From positions 1-64,000 of the forward strand of contig CAJJBO010000021.1 of assembly GCA_905182485.1 (NCBI GenBank): a stretch of DNA of 64,000 nt, in the 5' to 3' direction. The notes below the pieces were generated by a model that was given only the letters and a program-made list of their open reading frames with translations, was not told the DNA's origin and made no database searches. The translations under genes and the position numbers were made by a program. Below are positions 1 through 13,598 of this stretch, in pieces. The DNA is from an uncultured Luminiphilus sp. (lineage in GTDB: Bacteria; Pseudomonadota; Gammaproteobacteria; Pseudomonadales; Halieaceae). Each line of letters begins with the position of its first letter. Within the stretch, counting starts at the first letter, position 1.

Positions 1-509
1 CAATCATGCGCCGTAGCTTTCAGAGGCCCCAACTCGCTCAAATAGCCCCTAATGCGGACACCATAGCGCTCTGATAACCATTTCTTTGCCACCGCACCAG
101 CCGCCACGCGCATGGTGGTTTCCCGGGCAGAGGACCGACCGCCACCCCGATAATCGCGCACACCAAATTTCCTATCGTAGGTGTAATCTGCATGAGCAGG
201 TCGATAAACATCTTTAGATTATGCTGTAATCTTTTTTGATTTTTGATCTTGGTTGTGTAGTGCAATCCATGATGTACCAGTCGTCTTCCCCTCAAATACC
301 CCCGAGAGAATCTGCACCTCATCGTCTTCTTTTCGCTGCGTGGTGTAGCGAGACTGCCCCGGTTTGCGGCGATTCAGATCCAACTGCAAATCCGACGCCT
401 CCAAGCTCAGCCCCGGCGGACAGCCGTCAATAATGCAACCCAGCGCCGGACCATGGCTCTCGCCAAAAGTGGTCACTGTGAAAAGCTTGCCAAACGTATT
501 TCCAGACAT
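1..509 (-). CDS. aroC: Chorismate synthase, N-terminal part (cut by window edge, locally disrupted)
   Basis: Chorismate synthase converts EPSP to chorismate, the last step of the shikimate pathway. The start at 509 reads [20 protein letters not shown], the usual FMN-dependent N-terminus, followed by GCPPG and [17 protein letters not shown]. Further on, the frame gives [20 protein letters not shown] and [20 protein letters not shown], both family hallmarks, so the gene runs off the left edge. Between them, near 219-285, the expected stretch is garbled (GTSWIALHN, then KKITA and an in-frame TAA) before the same frame resumes. This fits compensating indels around A-runs and probably sequence error. 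It lies 18 bp after prmB in the same direction, the usual prmB-aroC pair. Confidence 0.93.
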
Positions 510-527
510 GATTCCCTCCTGCGGGCA

Positions 528-1424
528 TTATAAGAGGCCAGCGGCACTCCAGTCCCGTAATTCCTGCGCACTGATGACGGCGACCCCCGACCCTCCCTGA
601 GGAAGATCAACCCAGGTAAAAGGGACACGCGGCAAACTGCACTCCAGCGTTTCCGCCGTCTCGCCGACCTCTAATACTAATAAACCCTCGCTGCTGAGAA
701 GCAACGCCGCCGTCCGCAATACCCGCAGCGCCAACGCTGTGCCCTCTGCCTCAGCCTCCAGCGCGACCTGAGGCTCATGTTCGTACTCCGCTGGCAAGTC
801 GTGCATTTCGGCCGCGGACACATACGGCGGATTTGACAGGATCAGGTCGACACTCCCAGCCGCAAGCGCCGACAGTAAGTCGGCCTGAAGACAGAAGACA
901 CGGGATCCCAGATCATTAAAGCGAATATTCTCCGCGGCAAGCGACAATGCCTGACTATCCAGATCCGACAGCAGTACCGTGGCCTCGAGGAAAGCAGGTG
1001 GCCGCCACAATGCCAAGACTGCCGCCGCCACAACACACATCCACAATATGGCGCGGCGGGCTTGCTGCTGCCCACCAGGGAGAGAGCCTCCTCCGTCAGC
1101 AACTGCGCGATCGGGGACCGGGGCACCAGAGCCCGTGGTCGGATAAAAATCGCACCCCGCCAAGTAGGCCTCGCCCACAATATAAGCCACCGGTTGCCGC
1201 TCCGTCACAGCGGGCAGTCAGCATCTGACTCAATCGTTTTTCCGCCTCGACGGGAAACGGTTCCGCGAGCAAGTGCAGCTGGACTGCTCCGACCGGTAGT
1301 TTTGCGGCGCCAGCAGTAAGGCGACCGCCTCATCATGCGCCGATTCGTAGCCGTGCCCGAAGCACAGACCTGCTGCGTCGAGGGCGGCCTCAACCTGTCC
1401 TAGTTTTGTCCCGAAAGTAGCCAT
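528..1424 (-). CDS. prmB: Ribosomal protein uL3 glutamine methyltransferase, several frameshifts
   Basis: PrmB methylates a glutamine of ribosomal protein uL3 using S-adenosylmethionine. The pieces together give the family in order. The N-terminal segment from 1424 contains AGLCFGHGYESAHDEAVALL. A middle segment near 1060-1130 in another frame contains ALVPRSPIAQLLTEEAL. The C-terminal segment has the catalytic NPPYV motif followed by MHDLPAEYEHEPQVALEA, which points to PrmB rather than PrmC. At least four one-base frame changes fall near 1255, 1140, 1060 and 970. Assembled length is about 298 residues, normal for PrmB. Placement directly before aroC supports the call. The disruption is more likely sequence error than gene decay because the C-terminal part is well conserved. 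Confidence 0.85.
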
Positions 1425-1683
1425 AGCGTGTCTAATAAGTTGGACGCCTTATGATATCATTTATGGTCGACATCGCGGCGCAGGTCGCGCTGCCTCTTGG
1501 GTCAGCGCAACCGTCGCAAGCCCAAACGCGGGGCGCGTCATCAACGATCATCAACGGGAGCACAAACAGTTGGTCTGACTTCGTGCAAAAAAAATGGCAC
1601 AAGAGAGCCCAGAATTGAAATCTAAAATGCCTGCCGCGAAGTAAGATATAAGAACACTTCTAATCAGAAGGGTGGAACAAAAT
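1425..1683. other. Divergent intergenic region between prmB and folE
   Basis: This stretch separates the divergent prmB and folE starts. I tested all frames by eye for a small Smr-domain gene, which sits here in some relatives, and found no convincing match. The right end is AT-rich and carries a GGGTGG-type ribosome site 8 bp before the folE ATG at 1684. It presumably holds both promoters, but no clear -35/-10 pair stands out. Confidence 0.4.
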
Positions 1684-2380
1684 ATGGCGATCAATCAATT
1701 GAAGACAGCGGTTACAACAGCACTGCCGGGCGCATTGACACCGGAGGCTATTGCCGTGCGCGGCGCCTTGCTGAAGCGTGGGTTAGAGACACCCATGACG
1801 GCGAACGGGCTATCCCGCGATGAGCGCTATGACGTGATCCAAGCGTCGTTCACCCAAATCTTGAACACCCTCGGGCTTGATCTGCAAGACGACAGCTCTA
1901 GAGCAGACACCACATCGCATTGCGAAGATGTACGTGGATGAAATTTTTAGCGGACTAGACTATACCCATTTTCCTAAAATCACGTGATTCAAAATAAGAT
2001 GAAGGTCGAGGAGATGGTCTGCGTCGACGACATCGACCTCACCAGCACCTGCGAGCATCACTTTGTCACCATAGACGGCTCAGCAAAAGTGGCTTATATC
2101 CCAAAAGACACCGTCATCGGGCTCAGCAAGATCAACCGCCTCGTCAGGTTTTTCTCGCAGCGGCCACAAGTGCAGGAGCGGCTGACACAGCAAGTGCTTG
2201 TCGCCATGCAAACACTGCTCGGCACTGACGATGTAGCGGTCACCATCAACGCGGTGCACTACTGCGTTAAGTCCAGAGGCGTACAGGACGGTAACAGTCA
2301 TACACGAACCACCTCATTGGGCGGCGTGTTTAAGTCAGACCCCTCATCCCGAGCTGAGTTCTTGAACTCAATGATTAAGT
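1684..2380 (+). CDS. folE: GTP cyclohydrolase I (two frameshifts)
   Basis: FolE converts GTP to 7,8-dihydroneopterin triphosphate, the first step of folate synthesis. The first part gives [10 protein letters not shown] and a helix-rich N-terminus. A second frame gives [20 protein letters not shown], and a third from about 1984 gives [14 protein letters not shown], the zinc/active-site segment [31 protein letters not shown] and VHYCVKSRG. One missing base near 1910 and another near 1983 explain the breaks. The ATG at 1684 is preferred over an upstream GTG because of GGGTGG 8 bp upstream. The end is approximate: conserved FolE sequence stops at RAEFLNS near 2370, while the present frame runs to 2547, over the neighbouring hydrolase. 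Confidence 0.9.
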
Positions 2381-2400
2381 ACTCGAGCGCGTCATCGATA

Positions 2401-2433
2401 CGCTGCTGGCGCGACACCGTGGCGCCAGCAGCG
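2401..2433. terminator. Strong 12-bp hairpin after folE, possible two-way terminator
   Basis: A perfect inverted repeat, CGCTGCTGGCGC / GCGCCAGCAGCG, has a 9-nt loop. It lies between the convergent 3' ends of folE (plus) and the alpha/beta hydrolase (minus). No T-run follows on either side, so it is not a textbook intrinsic terminator. It may block convergent transcripts or protect 3' ends. Confidence 0.5.
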
Positions 2434-2491
2434 GCGAAACGCGGACAGAGTGGAGCACCGTGCGTGACTCAGCAGATCACCCTCTTGCGTA

Positions 2492-3377
2492 TCACACTGA
2501 TTCAGCATTGGCACCGCGATCAGCACCCTCAAAAAAGCCACGTGTAGTGGCAATGATCTCGGCCCCCTCTTCCATGTGCGTATGGTGTTTGCCCGGCACG
2601 CGTTGCACACTGCACTCTGGTACCTGACGAAATCGCCTGCAGAGACGCCTCCAATCCAGCCTCGACCCGCAGCCCCTCCTCTGCCACTAACACCAACGTC
2701 TTTACCGACAGACTCTCGTAAAAAGCCGCAATCATGCCAGCGGTCAGCTTGACCGCAGAAGCCTGATTCAGGCGCGGGTCATGGGTGAGCTCAAAGCCAT
2801 TGTCATGCGGTCGGAGTGCCCTAGGTGCCAGCAGCCTCGCACTGTTCTCCGAAAAACCCAGCTTCACCCTTGCGCCGACAAAACCTGCTACATCCGTGAA
2901 GTAACGCCGCCGGCGCGTTCTTGCCGTCTCACGATCCCTCTGAGCCTGAACAAATTGCTGCGGCGCCGCCGCATCCTCGGCGGGTATAGGGAGCATGCCA
3001 TCTAGCAATACCAAATGAGAACAACGCTCCCCCAATGCGGCAGTCAAGAGCACGGCAATCGCCGCACCGCGGCTGTGCCCCATCACAATCACAGAGCCTT
3101 CACCGAGCTGTTCCACGATCCCCAATAGCTGGGGCACATCATCCCAGATGTGATAGGTCGCATCTGCGGAGCGATGATCACTGTGGCCCTGCCCTGACAA
3201 ATCCAAAGCCACCAACCTGAACTGAGCGAGATGGGGCGCTAGCACCGAGAACGACAAGGCATTATCTAACCAGCCATGGAGCGCAATAATGAGCGGCCCC
3301 TGGGGATTACCCCATTCGATCCCCCGATAAGTCAGACCATCGACGACAAAGGCACACTCCTGACCTGAATCACTCAT
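2492..3377 (-). CDS. Alpha/beta hydrolase (one frameshift near C-terminus)
   Basis: An alpha/beta-hydrolase-fold enzyme of unknown substrate. The chosen start reads MSDSGQE, with its ATG overlapping the sixA stop (ATGAGTGA), which argues for translational coupling. Visible motifs are the oxyanion-hole region ALHGWLDNA, the nucleophile elbow GHSRGAA and, after a frameshift near 2625, the catalytic-histidine region [16 protein letters not shown]. With that shift corrected the protein ends at the TGA at 2492-2494 and is about 295 residues long. The family includes many esterases and serine hydrolases, and nothing here narrows the substrate. Confidence 0.8.
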
Positions 3378-3849
3378 ACCAACCCCCTTGGGGTGACGAT
3401 CGATGACGAAGCACCGTCGCACCGCCCCTTGTTAAACTCAACACTTCAAGCGTTGCGTAACCGCTGGGTGCCAAGGGTGGCAACGTTTCGTCATCACTCC
3501 ACACTGCGATAGCCCGCGAAACAAAGGGCTCATGCGAGACTAAGAGGACGTGAGTGGCATCAATAGCCTGCCACATCTTGTTGGCAAGATCGGCCCCCGG
3601 CGCCAGCAACTGATCTGCAACGCAAGACATCGGGCGCAATACGCCATGGAGTATGGCTGCCGTCTGTGACGTTCTCGTCAGTGGACTATGACGAAGCCGC
3701 TCCACCTTGGGGTGCCCTGACTGCGTAAGCCATCGCGTAAAAGCCTCTGCTGCGGCGGCCACTTCAGACCGCCCGCGCTCGCTCAGCTCACGCTCAGCAT
3801 CCCGAGGCGCGGGACCTGCCTCTCCGTGTCGCCAAATCGTCAGCAACAC
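3370..3849 (-). CDS. sixA: Phosphohistidine phosphatase SixA
   Basis: A 159-residue histidine-phosphatase-superfamily protein. RHGEAG at residues 7-12 carries the phospho-accepting histidine, and LLVSHEPFVSR near residue 105 carries the second catalytic histidine. SixA-type enzymes remove phosphate from histidine-containing phosphotransfer domains. Length and the short compact fold match SixA rather than phosphoglycerate mutase. It is intact, lies 1 bp after the htpG stop in the same direction, and overlaps the following hydrolase. Confidence 0.85.
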   Translation of the reverse strand: MLLTIWRHGEAGPAPRDAERELSERGRSEVAAAAEAFTRWLTQSGHPKVERLRHSPLTRTSQTAAILHGVLRPMSCVADQLLAPGADLANKMWQAIDATHVLLVSHEPFVSRAIAVWSDDETLPPLAPSGYATLEVLSLTRGGATVLRHRSSPQGGWYE

Positions 3850-3850
3850 C

Positions 3851-5767
3851 TTAGGCGTCGCTCATCTCCACCAGCAACTTATTCAGTCGAGCAACATAGC
3901 TAGCCGGATCCTCGAGTGCCGATCCTTCAGCCAAAAATGCTTGGTCCAACAGGATTTGCGCCAGATCTGCAAAACGATCCTCGTCCGGCTCCTGATCTAA
4001 TCGCTGCAACAGTGGATGCTCAACATTGATCTCCATGGTCGGCTTGCTCTCAGGCATTGCCTGCCCTGCAGCCTCCATCATACGGCGCATTTGCGCACCC
4101 ATCTCGTGCTCTGCCACGGTCAAACAGGCGGGAGAGGCCGTCAAGCGAACGGTGGGGCGCACTGCCGATACCCGTTCGGTCAGCACTGCTTGCATCCGCT
4201 CAATCAGTGACGCGCTCGCTTTCTCAGCCGCCTCCAGTGCCTCTTTGGATTTTTCATCGTCGGCGGAATCGTCCCACTCTCCCTTAGCACAATCCTTAAA
4301 TGGCTTACCGTCATATTCGCCGAGATGGCTCATCAACCACTCATCAACCCGATCCGACAGCAACAACACTTCGACACCCTGTTGCCTCAATGACTCGATA
4401 TGGGGGCTGTTCTTCGCCGTGACGTGATTTTCTGCCACGACGTAATAAATAGACTGCTGATCGTCTGACATCGACTCAACATACTGCTTCAACGACACCC
4501 GCTGAAGTGCTTCGTCATCGCGCGTGGTCGCAAAGCGGAGCAGCTCTGCCACCTTTTCACGATTACCGAAGTCTTCTGCAGGCCCCTCTTTCAGCACGAC
4601 ACCGAAAGTATCCCAAAAACGCTCAAAGTCCTCTGGCGATTTAGCGGCCATCTTGCTGATCATATCGAGCACGCGCTTGGTCAGCGCACCACGGATCGAC
4701 TCGACCTGCTGGTTTTGTTGCAACAGCTCTCTGGAGACGTTGAGAGGAAGATCGTTTGAGTCGAGCACGCCTTTGACAAAGCGCAAATACATCGGCAGAA
4801 ACTGCTCTGCCTCATCCATGATAAAGGTGCGCTGGACATAGAGCTTGAGCCCTCTGGCCCCCTCCCTCTGCCACAGATCAAACGGGGCGCGCTGAGGCAC
4901 ATACAACAATGAGGTGTACTCAAGCTTGCCCTCTACCGCATTATGGCTCCAGGTCAACGCCTCTTCGAAGTCGTGAGATATATGCTTATAAAACGCCTGA
5001 TATTCCTCATCGCTGACTTCGGAACGACTGCGAGTCCAGAGCGCCTTGGCCTCGTTAATCGCCTCCCAAGCGGGCTCAGCACTGGCCTCGTCATCGCTAC
5101 TGTCACTGTCATCTTCGGTCTCCGTGACCGCGGCGGGCATCATCACGGGTACTGAGATGTGGTCCGAATACTTCTTAATCACCGAGCGCACTCGCCAACC
5201 GTCGGCAAACTCATCTGCATCAGACTTTAAGTGCAAAACCACCGTGGTCCCTGCGGCCTCACGCTCAGTCTCAGAAATGGTGAACTCATCCTCACCCGCA
5301 GACTCCCAACGGGTCGCGGTGTCGCTCCCCGCCTTGCGAGTCACCACCTCCACTCGATCGGCAACAATAAACGACGAGTAAAAACCCACGCCAAATTGAC
5401 CAATCAGCTGGCTATCCTGTTTTTGATCCCCACTGAGCTGCTCCATGAAGGCGGCAGTGCCTGACTTAGCGATCGTGCCTAAATTATCGATCACTTCCTC
5501 TCGGGACATCCCAATACCATTGTCGTCGATGGTAATGGTTTTCGCCTCAGCATCAGTGGCGACTCGAATGCGATACTCCGCTGTCAAACCTGCCAAGTCT
5601 GGGTCACTGATCACCGCAAACCGGTGCTTATCAATGGCATCTGATGAATTAGAGATGAGCTCCCTCAAAAATATTTCGCGATTGGAATACAAAGAATGAA
5701 TCATGAGTTGAAGCAATCGCTTCGCCTCGGTTTGAAATCCCATTGTTTCGGTTGCTTCTGCGGTCAT
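3851..5767 (-). CDS. htpG: Hsp90-family molecular chaperone HtpG
   Basis: Bacterial Hsp90, a dimeric ATP-dependent cytosolic chaperone. The 638-residue product is full length. The N-terminal GHKL ATPase shows [13 protein letters not shown] (residues about 35-47), DDNGIGMS and [16 protein letters not shown]. The middle domain has the catalytic-loop segment [13 protein letters not shown], and the C-terminal dimerisation region contains the [13 protein letters not shown] stretch. An acidic insert follows the ATPase domain. A sigma-32 type promoter lies just upstream (5800-5827), so heat induction is expected. Confidence 0.97.
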   Translation of the reverse strand: MTAEATETMGFQTEAKRLLQLMIHSLYSNREIFLRELISNSSDAIDKHRFAVISDPDLAGLTAEYRIRVATDAEAKTITIDDNGIGMSREEVIDNLGTIAKSGTAAFMEQLSGDQKQDSQLIGQFGVGFYSSFIVADRVEVVTRKAGSDTATRWESAGEDEFTISETEREAAGTTVVLHLKSDADEFADGWRVRSVIKKYSDHISVPVMMPAAVTETEDDSDSSDDEASAEPAWEAINEAKALWTRSRSEVSDEEYQAFYKHISHDFEEALTWSHNAVEGKLEYTSLLYVPQRAPFDLWQREGARGLKLYVQRTFIMDEAEQFLPMYLRFVKGVLDSNDLPLNVSRELLQQNQQVESIRGALTKRVLDMISKMAAKSPEDFERFWDTFGVVLKEGPAEDFGNREKVAELLRFATTRDDEALQRVSLKQYVESMSDDQQSIYYVVAENHVTAKNSPHIESLRQQGVEVLLLSDRVDEWLMSHLGEYDGKPFKDCAKGEWDDSADDEKSKEALEAAEKASASLIERMQAVLTERVSAVRPTVRLTASPACLTVAEHEMGAQMRRMMEAAGQAMPESKPTMEINVEHPLLQRLDQEPDEDRFADLAQILLDQAFLAEGSALEDPASYVARLNKLLVEMSDA

Positions 5768-5799
5768 AGCTCGCCTCGTCTCACCAGGTTAAGTCGAAT

Positions 5800-5827
5800 A
5801 GATGGGGGCCTTAATAGTAATTTCAAG
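5800..5827 (-). promoter_or_regulatory. Sigma-32 heat-shock promoter of htpG
   Basis: On the minus strand, CTTGAAA (5827-5821), a 13-bp spacer, and CCCCATCT (5807-5800) match the established sigma-32 consensus CTTGAAA-N11-16-CCCCATNT at every defined position. The htpG ATG is about 33 bp downstream. This is direct sequence evidence that htpG is in the heat-shock regulon. Confidence 0.88.
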
Positions 5828-5851
5828 CGGGAAACACCGCCTTTCATCCAT

Positions 5852-5874
5852 AAAAAAGCCCGCCGAAGCGGGCT
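5852..5874 (-). terminator. Intrinsic terminator of the suc operon
   Basis: On the minus strand AGCCCGC-TTCG-GCGGGCT is followed by TTTTT. The 7-bp GC-rich stem, UUCG tetraloop and U-tract make a textbook Rho-independent terminator. It begins 19 bp after the sucD stop and precedes the htpG promoter, insulating htpG from suc transcription. Confidence 0.93.
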
Positions 5875-5892
5875 CTAGCAGGATCGGCAGGC

Positions 5893-6765
5893 TTACCAGC
5901 CTGTAATCTCGGTCAATGCGGCGCCGATATCGGCCAAAGAGCGGACCGTTTTAACACCCGCGCCCTCAAGGGCCGCGAATTTTTCGTCCGCCGTGCCTTT
6001 TCCACCAGAGATGATCGCGCCGGCATGGCCCATTCGCTTGCCTTTTGGAGCAGTCACCCCGGCGATATAAGACACGACTGGCTTGGTCACGTTATGACGG
6101 ATAAATTCAGCCGCTTCTTCCTCAGCTGTACCGCCAATCTCACCGATCATGACAATGGCTTCAGTACTGTCATCTTTTTCAAAGAGATCGAGGATGTCGA
6201 TAAAATGGGACCCAGGAATGGGATCGCCACCGATACCAACGCAGGTTGATTGTCCATAGCCCACATCAGTTGTCTGCTTGACCGCTTCGTAAGTCAGCGT
6301 GCCGGAACGGGACACGATGCCGACACGACCCGGCAAATGAATCTCCGCCGGCATGATACCAATCTTGCATTGACCGGGCGTGATCACGCCTGGGCAGTTG
6401 GGCCCGATCAGACGCACACCCAACTCGTCGCACTTAACCTTGGCGTCTAACATGTCGAGTGTCGGCACACCCTCTGTGATGCAGACAATCAACTGGATGC
6501 CCGCCAGAGCGGCCTCGAGAATGGAGTCCTTACAAAAGGGCGCGGGAACATAAATCACCGAGGCCTCTGCACCCGTTGCGCTCACCGCTTCATAAACCGT
6601 ATTAAAGACCGGCAAACCCAAATGCGTTTGTCCGCCTTTTCCGGGCGTCACGCCGCCGACCATTTTCGTACCGTAAGCAATCGCTTGCTCCGAGTGAAAA
6701 GTGCCCTGTCCGCCAGTAAAACCCTGACAGATAACGCGCGTTTCTGAATTAACCAAAATACTCAT
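5893..6765 (-). CDS. sucD: Succinyl-CoA synthetase alpha subunit
   Basis: The alpha subunit of ADP-forming succinyl-CoA synthetase, which makes succinate and ATP (or GTP) from succinyl-CoA in the TCA cycle. The 290-residue product is full length and intact. The CoA-binding Rossmann segment is [15 protein letters not shown] near residue 15, and [18 protein letters not shown] near residue 246 holds the histidine that is phosphorylated during catalysis. Its ATG overlaps the sucC stop by 4 bp (ATGA), so the two subunits are translationally coupled. It is the last gene of the suc operon, followed by a strong terminator. Confidence 0.97.
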   Translation of the reverse strand: MSILVNSETRVICQGFTGGQGTFHSEQAIAYGTKMVGGVTPGKGGQTHLGLPVFNTVYEAVSATGAEASVIYVPAPFCKDSILEAALAGIQLIVCITEGVPTLDMLDAKVKCDELGVRLIGPNCPGVITPGQCKIGIMPAEIHLPGRVGIVSRSGTLTYEAVKQTTDVGYGQSTCVGIGGDPIPGSHFIDILDLFEKDDSTEAIVMIGEIGGTAEEEAAEFIRHNVTKPVVSYIAGVTAPKGKRMGHAGAIISGGKGTADEKFAALEGAGVKTVRSLADIGAALTEITGW

Positions 6766-7931
6766 TGGACACCTCCAGCCGCTGCGACCACTTTTTGGGC
6801 CGCATCAGTCAGACTTTCTGCCGCTTCAATATTTAGACCGCTGTTAGCGAGTACCTCGCGACCAAGCGCTGCGTTATTACCCTCTAACCTCACCACAACA
6901 GGCACCTCAACGCCCACCTCCTCAACTGCGCCAATCACGCCCTCAGCAATCAAGTCGCAACGAACAATCCCGCCAAAAATATTGATCAACACAGCCTTAA
7001 CATTGGTGTCAGAAAGGATAATTTTAAATGCCTCAGTGACACGCTCTTTGGTCGCACCACCCCCCACATCTAAAAAGTTAGCTGGCGAGCCGCCATGTAG
7101 CTTCACAATATCCATTGTTCCCATTGCCAAGCCAGCGCCATTGACCATACAACCGATACTGCCGTCGAGCGCTACATAGTTGAGCTCCCATTGTGCGGCA
7201 TGCGCTTCACGCTCATCTTCTTGAGACGGGTCGTGCATCTCCTGCAGTGCGGGTTGTCGATACAGTGCATTGGAATCCACGACAACCTTGGCATCCAGAC
7301 AGTGCAGGTTACCCTCTTCGGTAATCACCAGAGGATTCACCTCAATCAAGGCCAAATCCTTCTCTTGAAACAATTTAGCCAGACCCAGAAAGATGGTGAC
7401 AAACTGCTTAATCTGAACCCCTGACAAGCCGAGCCGGAAAGCCAGATCACGCCCTTGAAAAGGCTGCGCCCCCACTAATGGATCAACCTCTGCCTTGAGA
7501 ATTTTATCTGGCGTCTCTTCCGCGACTTTTTCAATTTCAACACCGCCCTCAGTAGAAGCCATGAACACGATGCGGCGGCTAGCGCGATCAACCACGGCGC
7601 CCAGGTACAACTCTTCTGCAATATCAGTGCACGACTCGACCAAAATCCGCGACACAGGCTGACCCGCTGCGTCGGTCTGATAGGTCACCAGCCGCTCGCC
7701 CAACCACTGCTTAGCGAAATCGCCAGCGGCTTGAGGTGAATCAATTAATTTGACCCCCCCCGCCTTACCACGTCCACCCGCGTGCACCTGAGCTTTGACC
7801 ACCCATTGATCACCACCGATCTTAGTGGCCGCCTCTATGGCCGCCTCTGCCGACTCGACAGCGTGCCCAATGGAAACAGGCAGTCCATATTCGGCAAATA
7901 ACGCCTTGCCCTGATACTCATGCAGATTCAT
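6762..7931 (-). CDS. sucC: Succinyl-CoA synthetase beta subunit
   Basis: The beta subunit, which carries the ATP-grasp nucleotide site and succinate specificity. The 389 residues match the usual length. The start [16 protein letters not shown] is typical. [18 protein letters not shown] near residues 46-62 and the C-terminal [19 protein letters not shown] and VVRLEGNN segments are family hallmarks. Intact. It lies 77 bp after lpd and overlaps sucD. Confidence 0.97.
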   Translation of the reverse strand: MNLHEYQGKALFAEYGLPVSIGHAVESAEAAIEAATKIGGDQWVVKAQVHAGGRGKAGGVKLIDSPQAAGDFAKQWLGERLVTYQTDAAGQPVSRILVESCTDIAEELYLGAVVDRASRRIVFMASTEGGVEIEKVAEETPDKILKAEVDPLVGAQPFQGRDLAFRLGLSGVQIKQFVTIFLGLAKLFQEKDLALIEVNPLVITEEGNLHCLDAKVVVDSNALYRQPALQEMHDPSQEDEREAHAAQWELNYVALDGSIGCMVNGAGLAMGTMDIVKLHGGSPANFLDVGGGATKERVTEAFKIILSDTNVKAVLINIFGGIVRCDLIAEGVIGAVEEVGVEVPVVVRLEGNNAALGREVLANSGLNIEAAESLTDAAQKVVAAAGGVQ

Positions 7932-8008
7932 AAAAACCTCTCAGCTAATACCTGGTACACCCCACACTCCCCCAGCACCAGGCGGTCAAGAGAGCCCCTC
8001 AATCGTTG

Positions 8009-10704
<2,696 letters not shown>

Positions 10705-10727
10705 GAGGTCATCCTCAACGTTATCTA

Positions 10728-13598
10728 TTAAAACCCCCAGGGCATCGGCCCCAGAGCTTCGTCAATGAACTTTTCTTGTTCTCGCATATGTAATGCCGAG
10801 TAACCCGCCGCAGCCGAAGCTGAAGACTCTCTCCCGACGTAACGCAAAAATAAATCGACCTTATGGCGCTGCACGGCCGTCCGCATCCGGCTCTGCATGG
10901 CATACCAAGCACCCTGATTTTTTGGCTCTTCTTGAACCCAATTAACATCTTCTACATTGGGATAACGATTGATGATCTCCATGAGATCAATCCGCGGGAA
11001 AGGGTACATCTGCTCAATTCGGATGATCGCAATGTCATGAATATCTCGTTCTCGACGTGCCGCTCTTAAGTCATAAAAGACTTTTCCAGAGCAGAGGATG
11101 AGGCGCTTCACTTCGGTTGGATTCAATGCGTCCGTTTCATCAATGACCGTCTTAAAACCACCCTGAGCCAAATCTTCTAGCGTAGAAACCGCTTCTTTGT
11201 GGCGCAAGAGACTTTTCGGCGTCATCACAATCAGCGGCGTTCTGAAGGGCCGAACAGCTTGGCGGCGCAACATATGAAACACTTGCGCTGGTGTACTGGG
11301 AATACAGACTTGAATATTGTCATCGGCGCACAACTGCAAGAAACGCTCTAAACGAGCCGACGAGTGCTCAGGACCCTGACCCTCATAGCCATGAGGCAGC
11401 AGCATCGTTAGACCACACAACCGACTCCATTTGTTCTCGCCACTGGAGATAAACTGATCGATCACGACCTGCGCCCCGTTAGCAAAGTCCCCAAATTGCG
11501 CTTCCCAAATCACGAGGCCACCCGGCGCGGTGGTCGCATAGCCATACTCAAAAGCGAGGACCGCCTCCTCTGAGAGAAGCGAATCATGGATGTTGAAAGG
11601 CGCTTGGGTTTCAGAGACGTGAGCCAGCGGGATCCACGTTTCACTGTTACGTTGGTTGTGTAAAACCGCATGGCGATGACTGAACGTACCGCGACCCACA
11701 TCTTGCCCCGTCAACCGCACAGGGTAACCCTCTTTCAATAGCGAGGCGTATGCCATTGTCTCTGCGAAGCCCCAATTAATCGCTTGCGCGCCGGCACCCA
11801 TCTTAAGTCGATCATCCATCAGCTTTTTCACAACACGATGCAGCGCGACGCCATCAGGCACCTCGTTACACGCCTCTGATAGTGCTTTGAGCTCCGGCAA
11901 GGGCACCGCGGTATCTCCGGCAACATCCCAGCGATGTCCTAGGTAAGGCGACCAATCAACAAATAATGCTTTATTCGGCTCAGACACCAACGAACTGACC
12001 AGCGGCTCATTCCGCTCCAGGGCTTCTCGGTATTGCTCCGTCCACTCATTATCTTGCTGTTCACTCAACACGCCATCGGCAATCAACCGGCTGGCATAGA
12101 GCGATCGCGTACTGGGGTGCGACTTAATCTTTTCGTACATGCCAGGCTGCGTCACAGACGGCTCATCGGCCTCGTTATGGCCACGCCGTCGATAACACAC
12201 CAGATCGATCACCACGTCTTTGCCAAACTCGTAGCGATAGTCCATGGCCAGTTGCGTCACGAAAACCACCGCTTCCGGATCATCGCCGTTGACGTGAAAT
12301 ATGGGCGCCTGAACCATTTTCGCGATGTCGGTACAGTACTCTGTTGAACGTGCATCAATTTGTCTGTGGGTGGTAAAACCGATCTGATTGTTGAGAATAA
12401 TGTGGAGGGTCCCGCCAGTTTTATACCCGCGAGTCTGAGACATCTGAAACGTCTCCATCACCACGCCTTGCCCGGCAAAAGCTGCATCGCCGTGCAACAG
12501 GATGGGCAGTACCTTTTCACCTGATGGATCGTTGCGCCGGTCTTGCCTAGCGCGCGCAGAGCCGACAACCACGGGACAGGAAATCTCCAAGTGCGATGGG
12601 TTAAAGCCGAGAGCCAAATGAATCTCACCACCGGGGGTCATCACGTTGGAAGAAAATCCTTGGTGGTATTTCACGTCACCGGATCCGAGGTACGTCACCT
12701 TCCCTTCAAATTCGTCAAATAAGTTGACCGGATTCTTGCCGAGAATGTTGACCAACACATTGAGTCGGCCTCGGTGTGCCATGCCAATACAAATTTCTTT
12801 CGCCCCATACCCACCCGCACGCTGGATGGCCTCAGACATCATCGGAATTAAGCTCTCACCGCCCTCCAAACCGAACCGTTTGGTACCGGGGTATTTTGAC
12901 CCTAGAGAGCGCTCAAGTCCCTCTGCCCCATTGAGTTGCCGCAAAATCTGTAACCGCTGATCTGAAGAAAACTCCGGCGCACCACGAACCGATTCTATCC
13001 GGCTCATGATCCAGTGGCGCTCTTCCGTGTTGACGATATGCATGAATTCAGCGCCAACCGTGCCGCAATACGTTCGCTCCAGGGCCTCACGAATGTCTGC
13101 CAACGTCGCTTCTGCGCGACCAAAATAGGCCGTACCCACCTGAAAGGTGGTGTCAAGATCGGCATCACTGAGTTCATGGAAGGTCAGATCAAGATCGGGA
13201 ACTGGGGGGCGCACAGCCAGCGCCAACGGATCTAGCGCTGCCTGTTGATGCCCACGTTGTCGATAAGCAGAGATAAGCTGCACCACGCGAACCTGCTTGC
13301 GCTCATATTCGGTTGCATGCATATCCTGCGAGACCGTTGCATCGGTGCGCACACGCATTTTCGATATCCGTGCAAAGCGCTCCCTCAGCACAGAATGCGG
13401 AACGTCATGCATGGCATTCGTGTCGGATGGCACCAGCGGCAACTGATCAAAATAGTCACGCCATTGGGGGGCAATCGCGTTGGGGTCCTGCAAGTAGGCT
13501 TCGTAGAGCGCCTCGATGTACTCGGCATTGCCGCCAGCAATATGGGAAGTCGCCCACTGCTCCAGCATGCCTGAACCGTTCCTCATATGTGTCACCAT
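10728..13598 (-). CDS. sucA: 2-Oxoglutarate dehydrogenase E1
   Basis: The thiamine-diphosphate-dependent decarboxylase that starts the 2-oxoglutarate dehydrogenase reaction. About 956 residues, intact and the usual size. It has the N-terminal targeting motif [16 protein letters not shown], the ThDP/active-site stretches [16 protein letters not shown]-like [20 protein letters not shown] and [12 protein letters not shown], and the C-terminal transketolase-like domain ([27 protein letters not shown]). The start is uncertain: 13598, 13586 and 13565 are all possible, and the last has a GAGGA about 11 bp upstream. It is the first gene of the sucAB-lpd-sucCD operon. Confidence 0.96.
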   Translation of the reverse strand: MVTHMRNGSGMLEQWATSHIAGGNAEYIEALYEAYLQDPNAIAPQWRDYFDQLPLVPSDTNAMHDVPHSVLRERFARISKMRVRTDATVSQDMHATEYERKQVRVVQLISAYRQRGHQQAALDPLALAVRPPVPDLDLTFHELSDADLDTTFQVGTAYFGRAEATLADIREALERTYCGTVGAEFMHIVNTEERHWIMSRIESVRGAPEFSSDQRLQILRQLNGAEGLERSLGSKYPGTKRFGLEGGESLIPMMSEAIQRAGGYGAKEICIGMAHRGRLNVLVNILGKNPVNLFDEFEGKVTYLGSGDVKYHQGFSSNVMTPGGEIHLALGFNPSHLEISCPVVVGSARARQDRRNDPSGEKVLPILLHGDAAFAGQGVVMETFQMSQTRGYKTGGTLHIILNNQIGFTTHRQIDARSTEYCTDIAKMVQAPIFHVNGDDPEAVVFVTQLAMDYRYEFGKDVVIDLVCYRRRGHNEADEPSVTQPGMYEKIKSHPSTRSLYASRLIADGVLSEQQDNEWTEQYREALERNEPLVSSLVSEPNKALFVDWSPYLGHRWDVAGDTAVPLPELKALSEACNEVPDGVALHRVVKKLMDDRLKMGAGAQAINWGFAETMAYASLLKEGYPVRLTGQDVGRGTFSHRHAVLHNQRNSETWIPLAHVSETQAPFNIHDSLLSEEAVLAFEYGYATTAPGGLVIWEAQFGDFANGAQVVIDQFISSGENKWSRLCGLTMLLPHGYEGQGPEHSSARLERFLQLCADDNIQVCIPSTPAQVFHMLRRQAVRPFRTPLIVMTPKSLLRHKEAVSTLEDLAQGGFKTVIDETDALNPTEVKRLILCSGKVFYDLRAARRERDIHDIAIIRIEQMYPFPRIDLMEIINRYPNVEDVNWVQEEPKNQGAWYAMQSRMRTAVQRHKVDLFLRYVGRESSASAAAGYSALHMREQEKFIDEALGPMPWGF

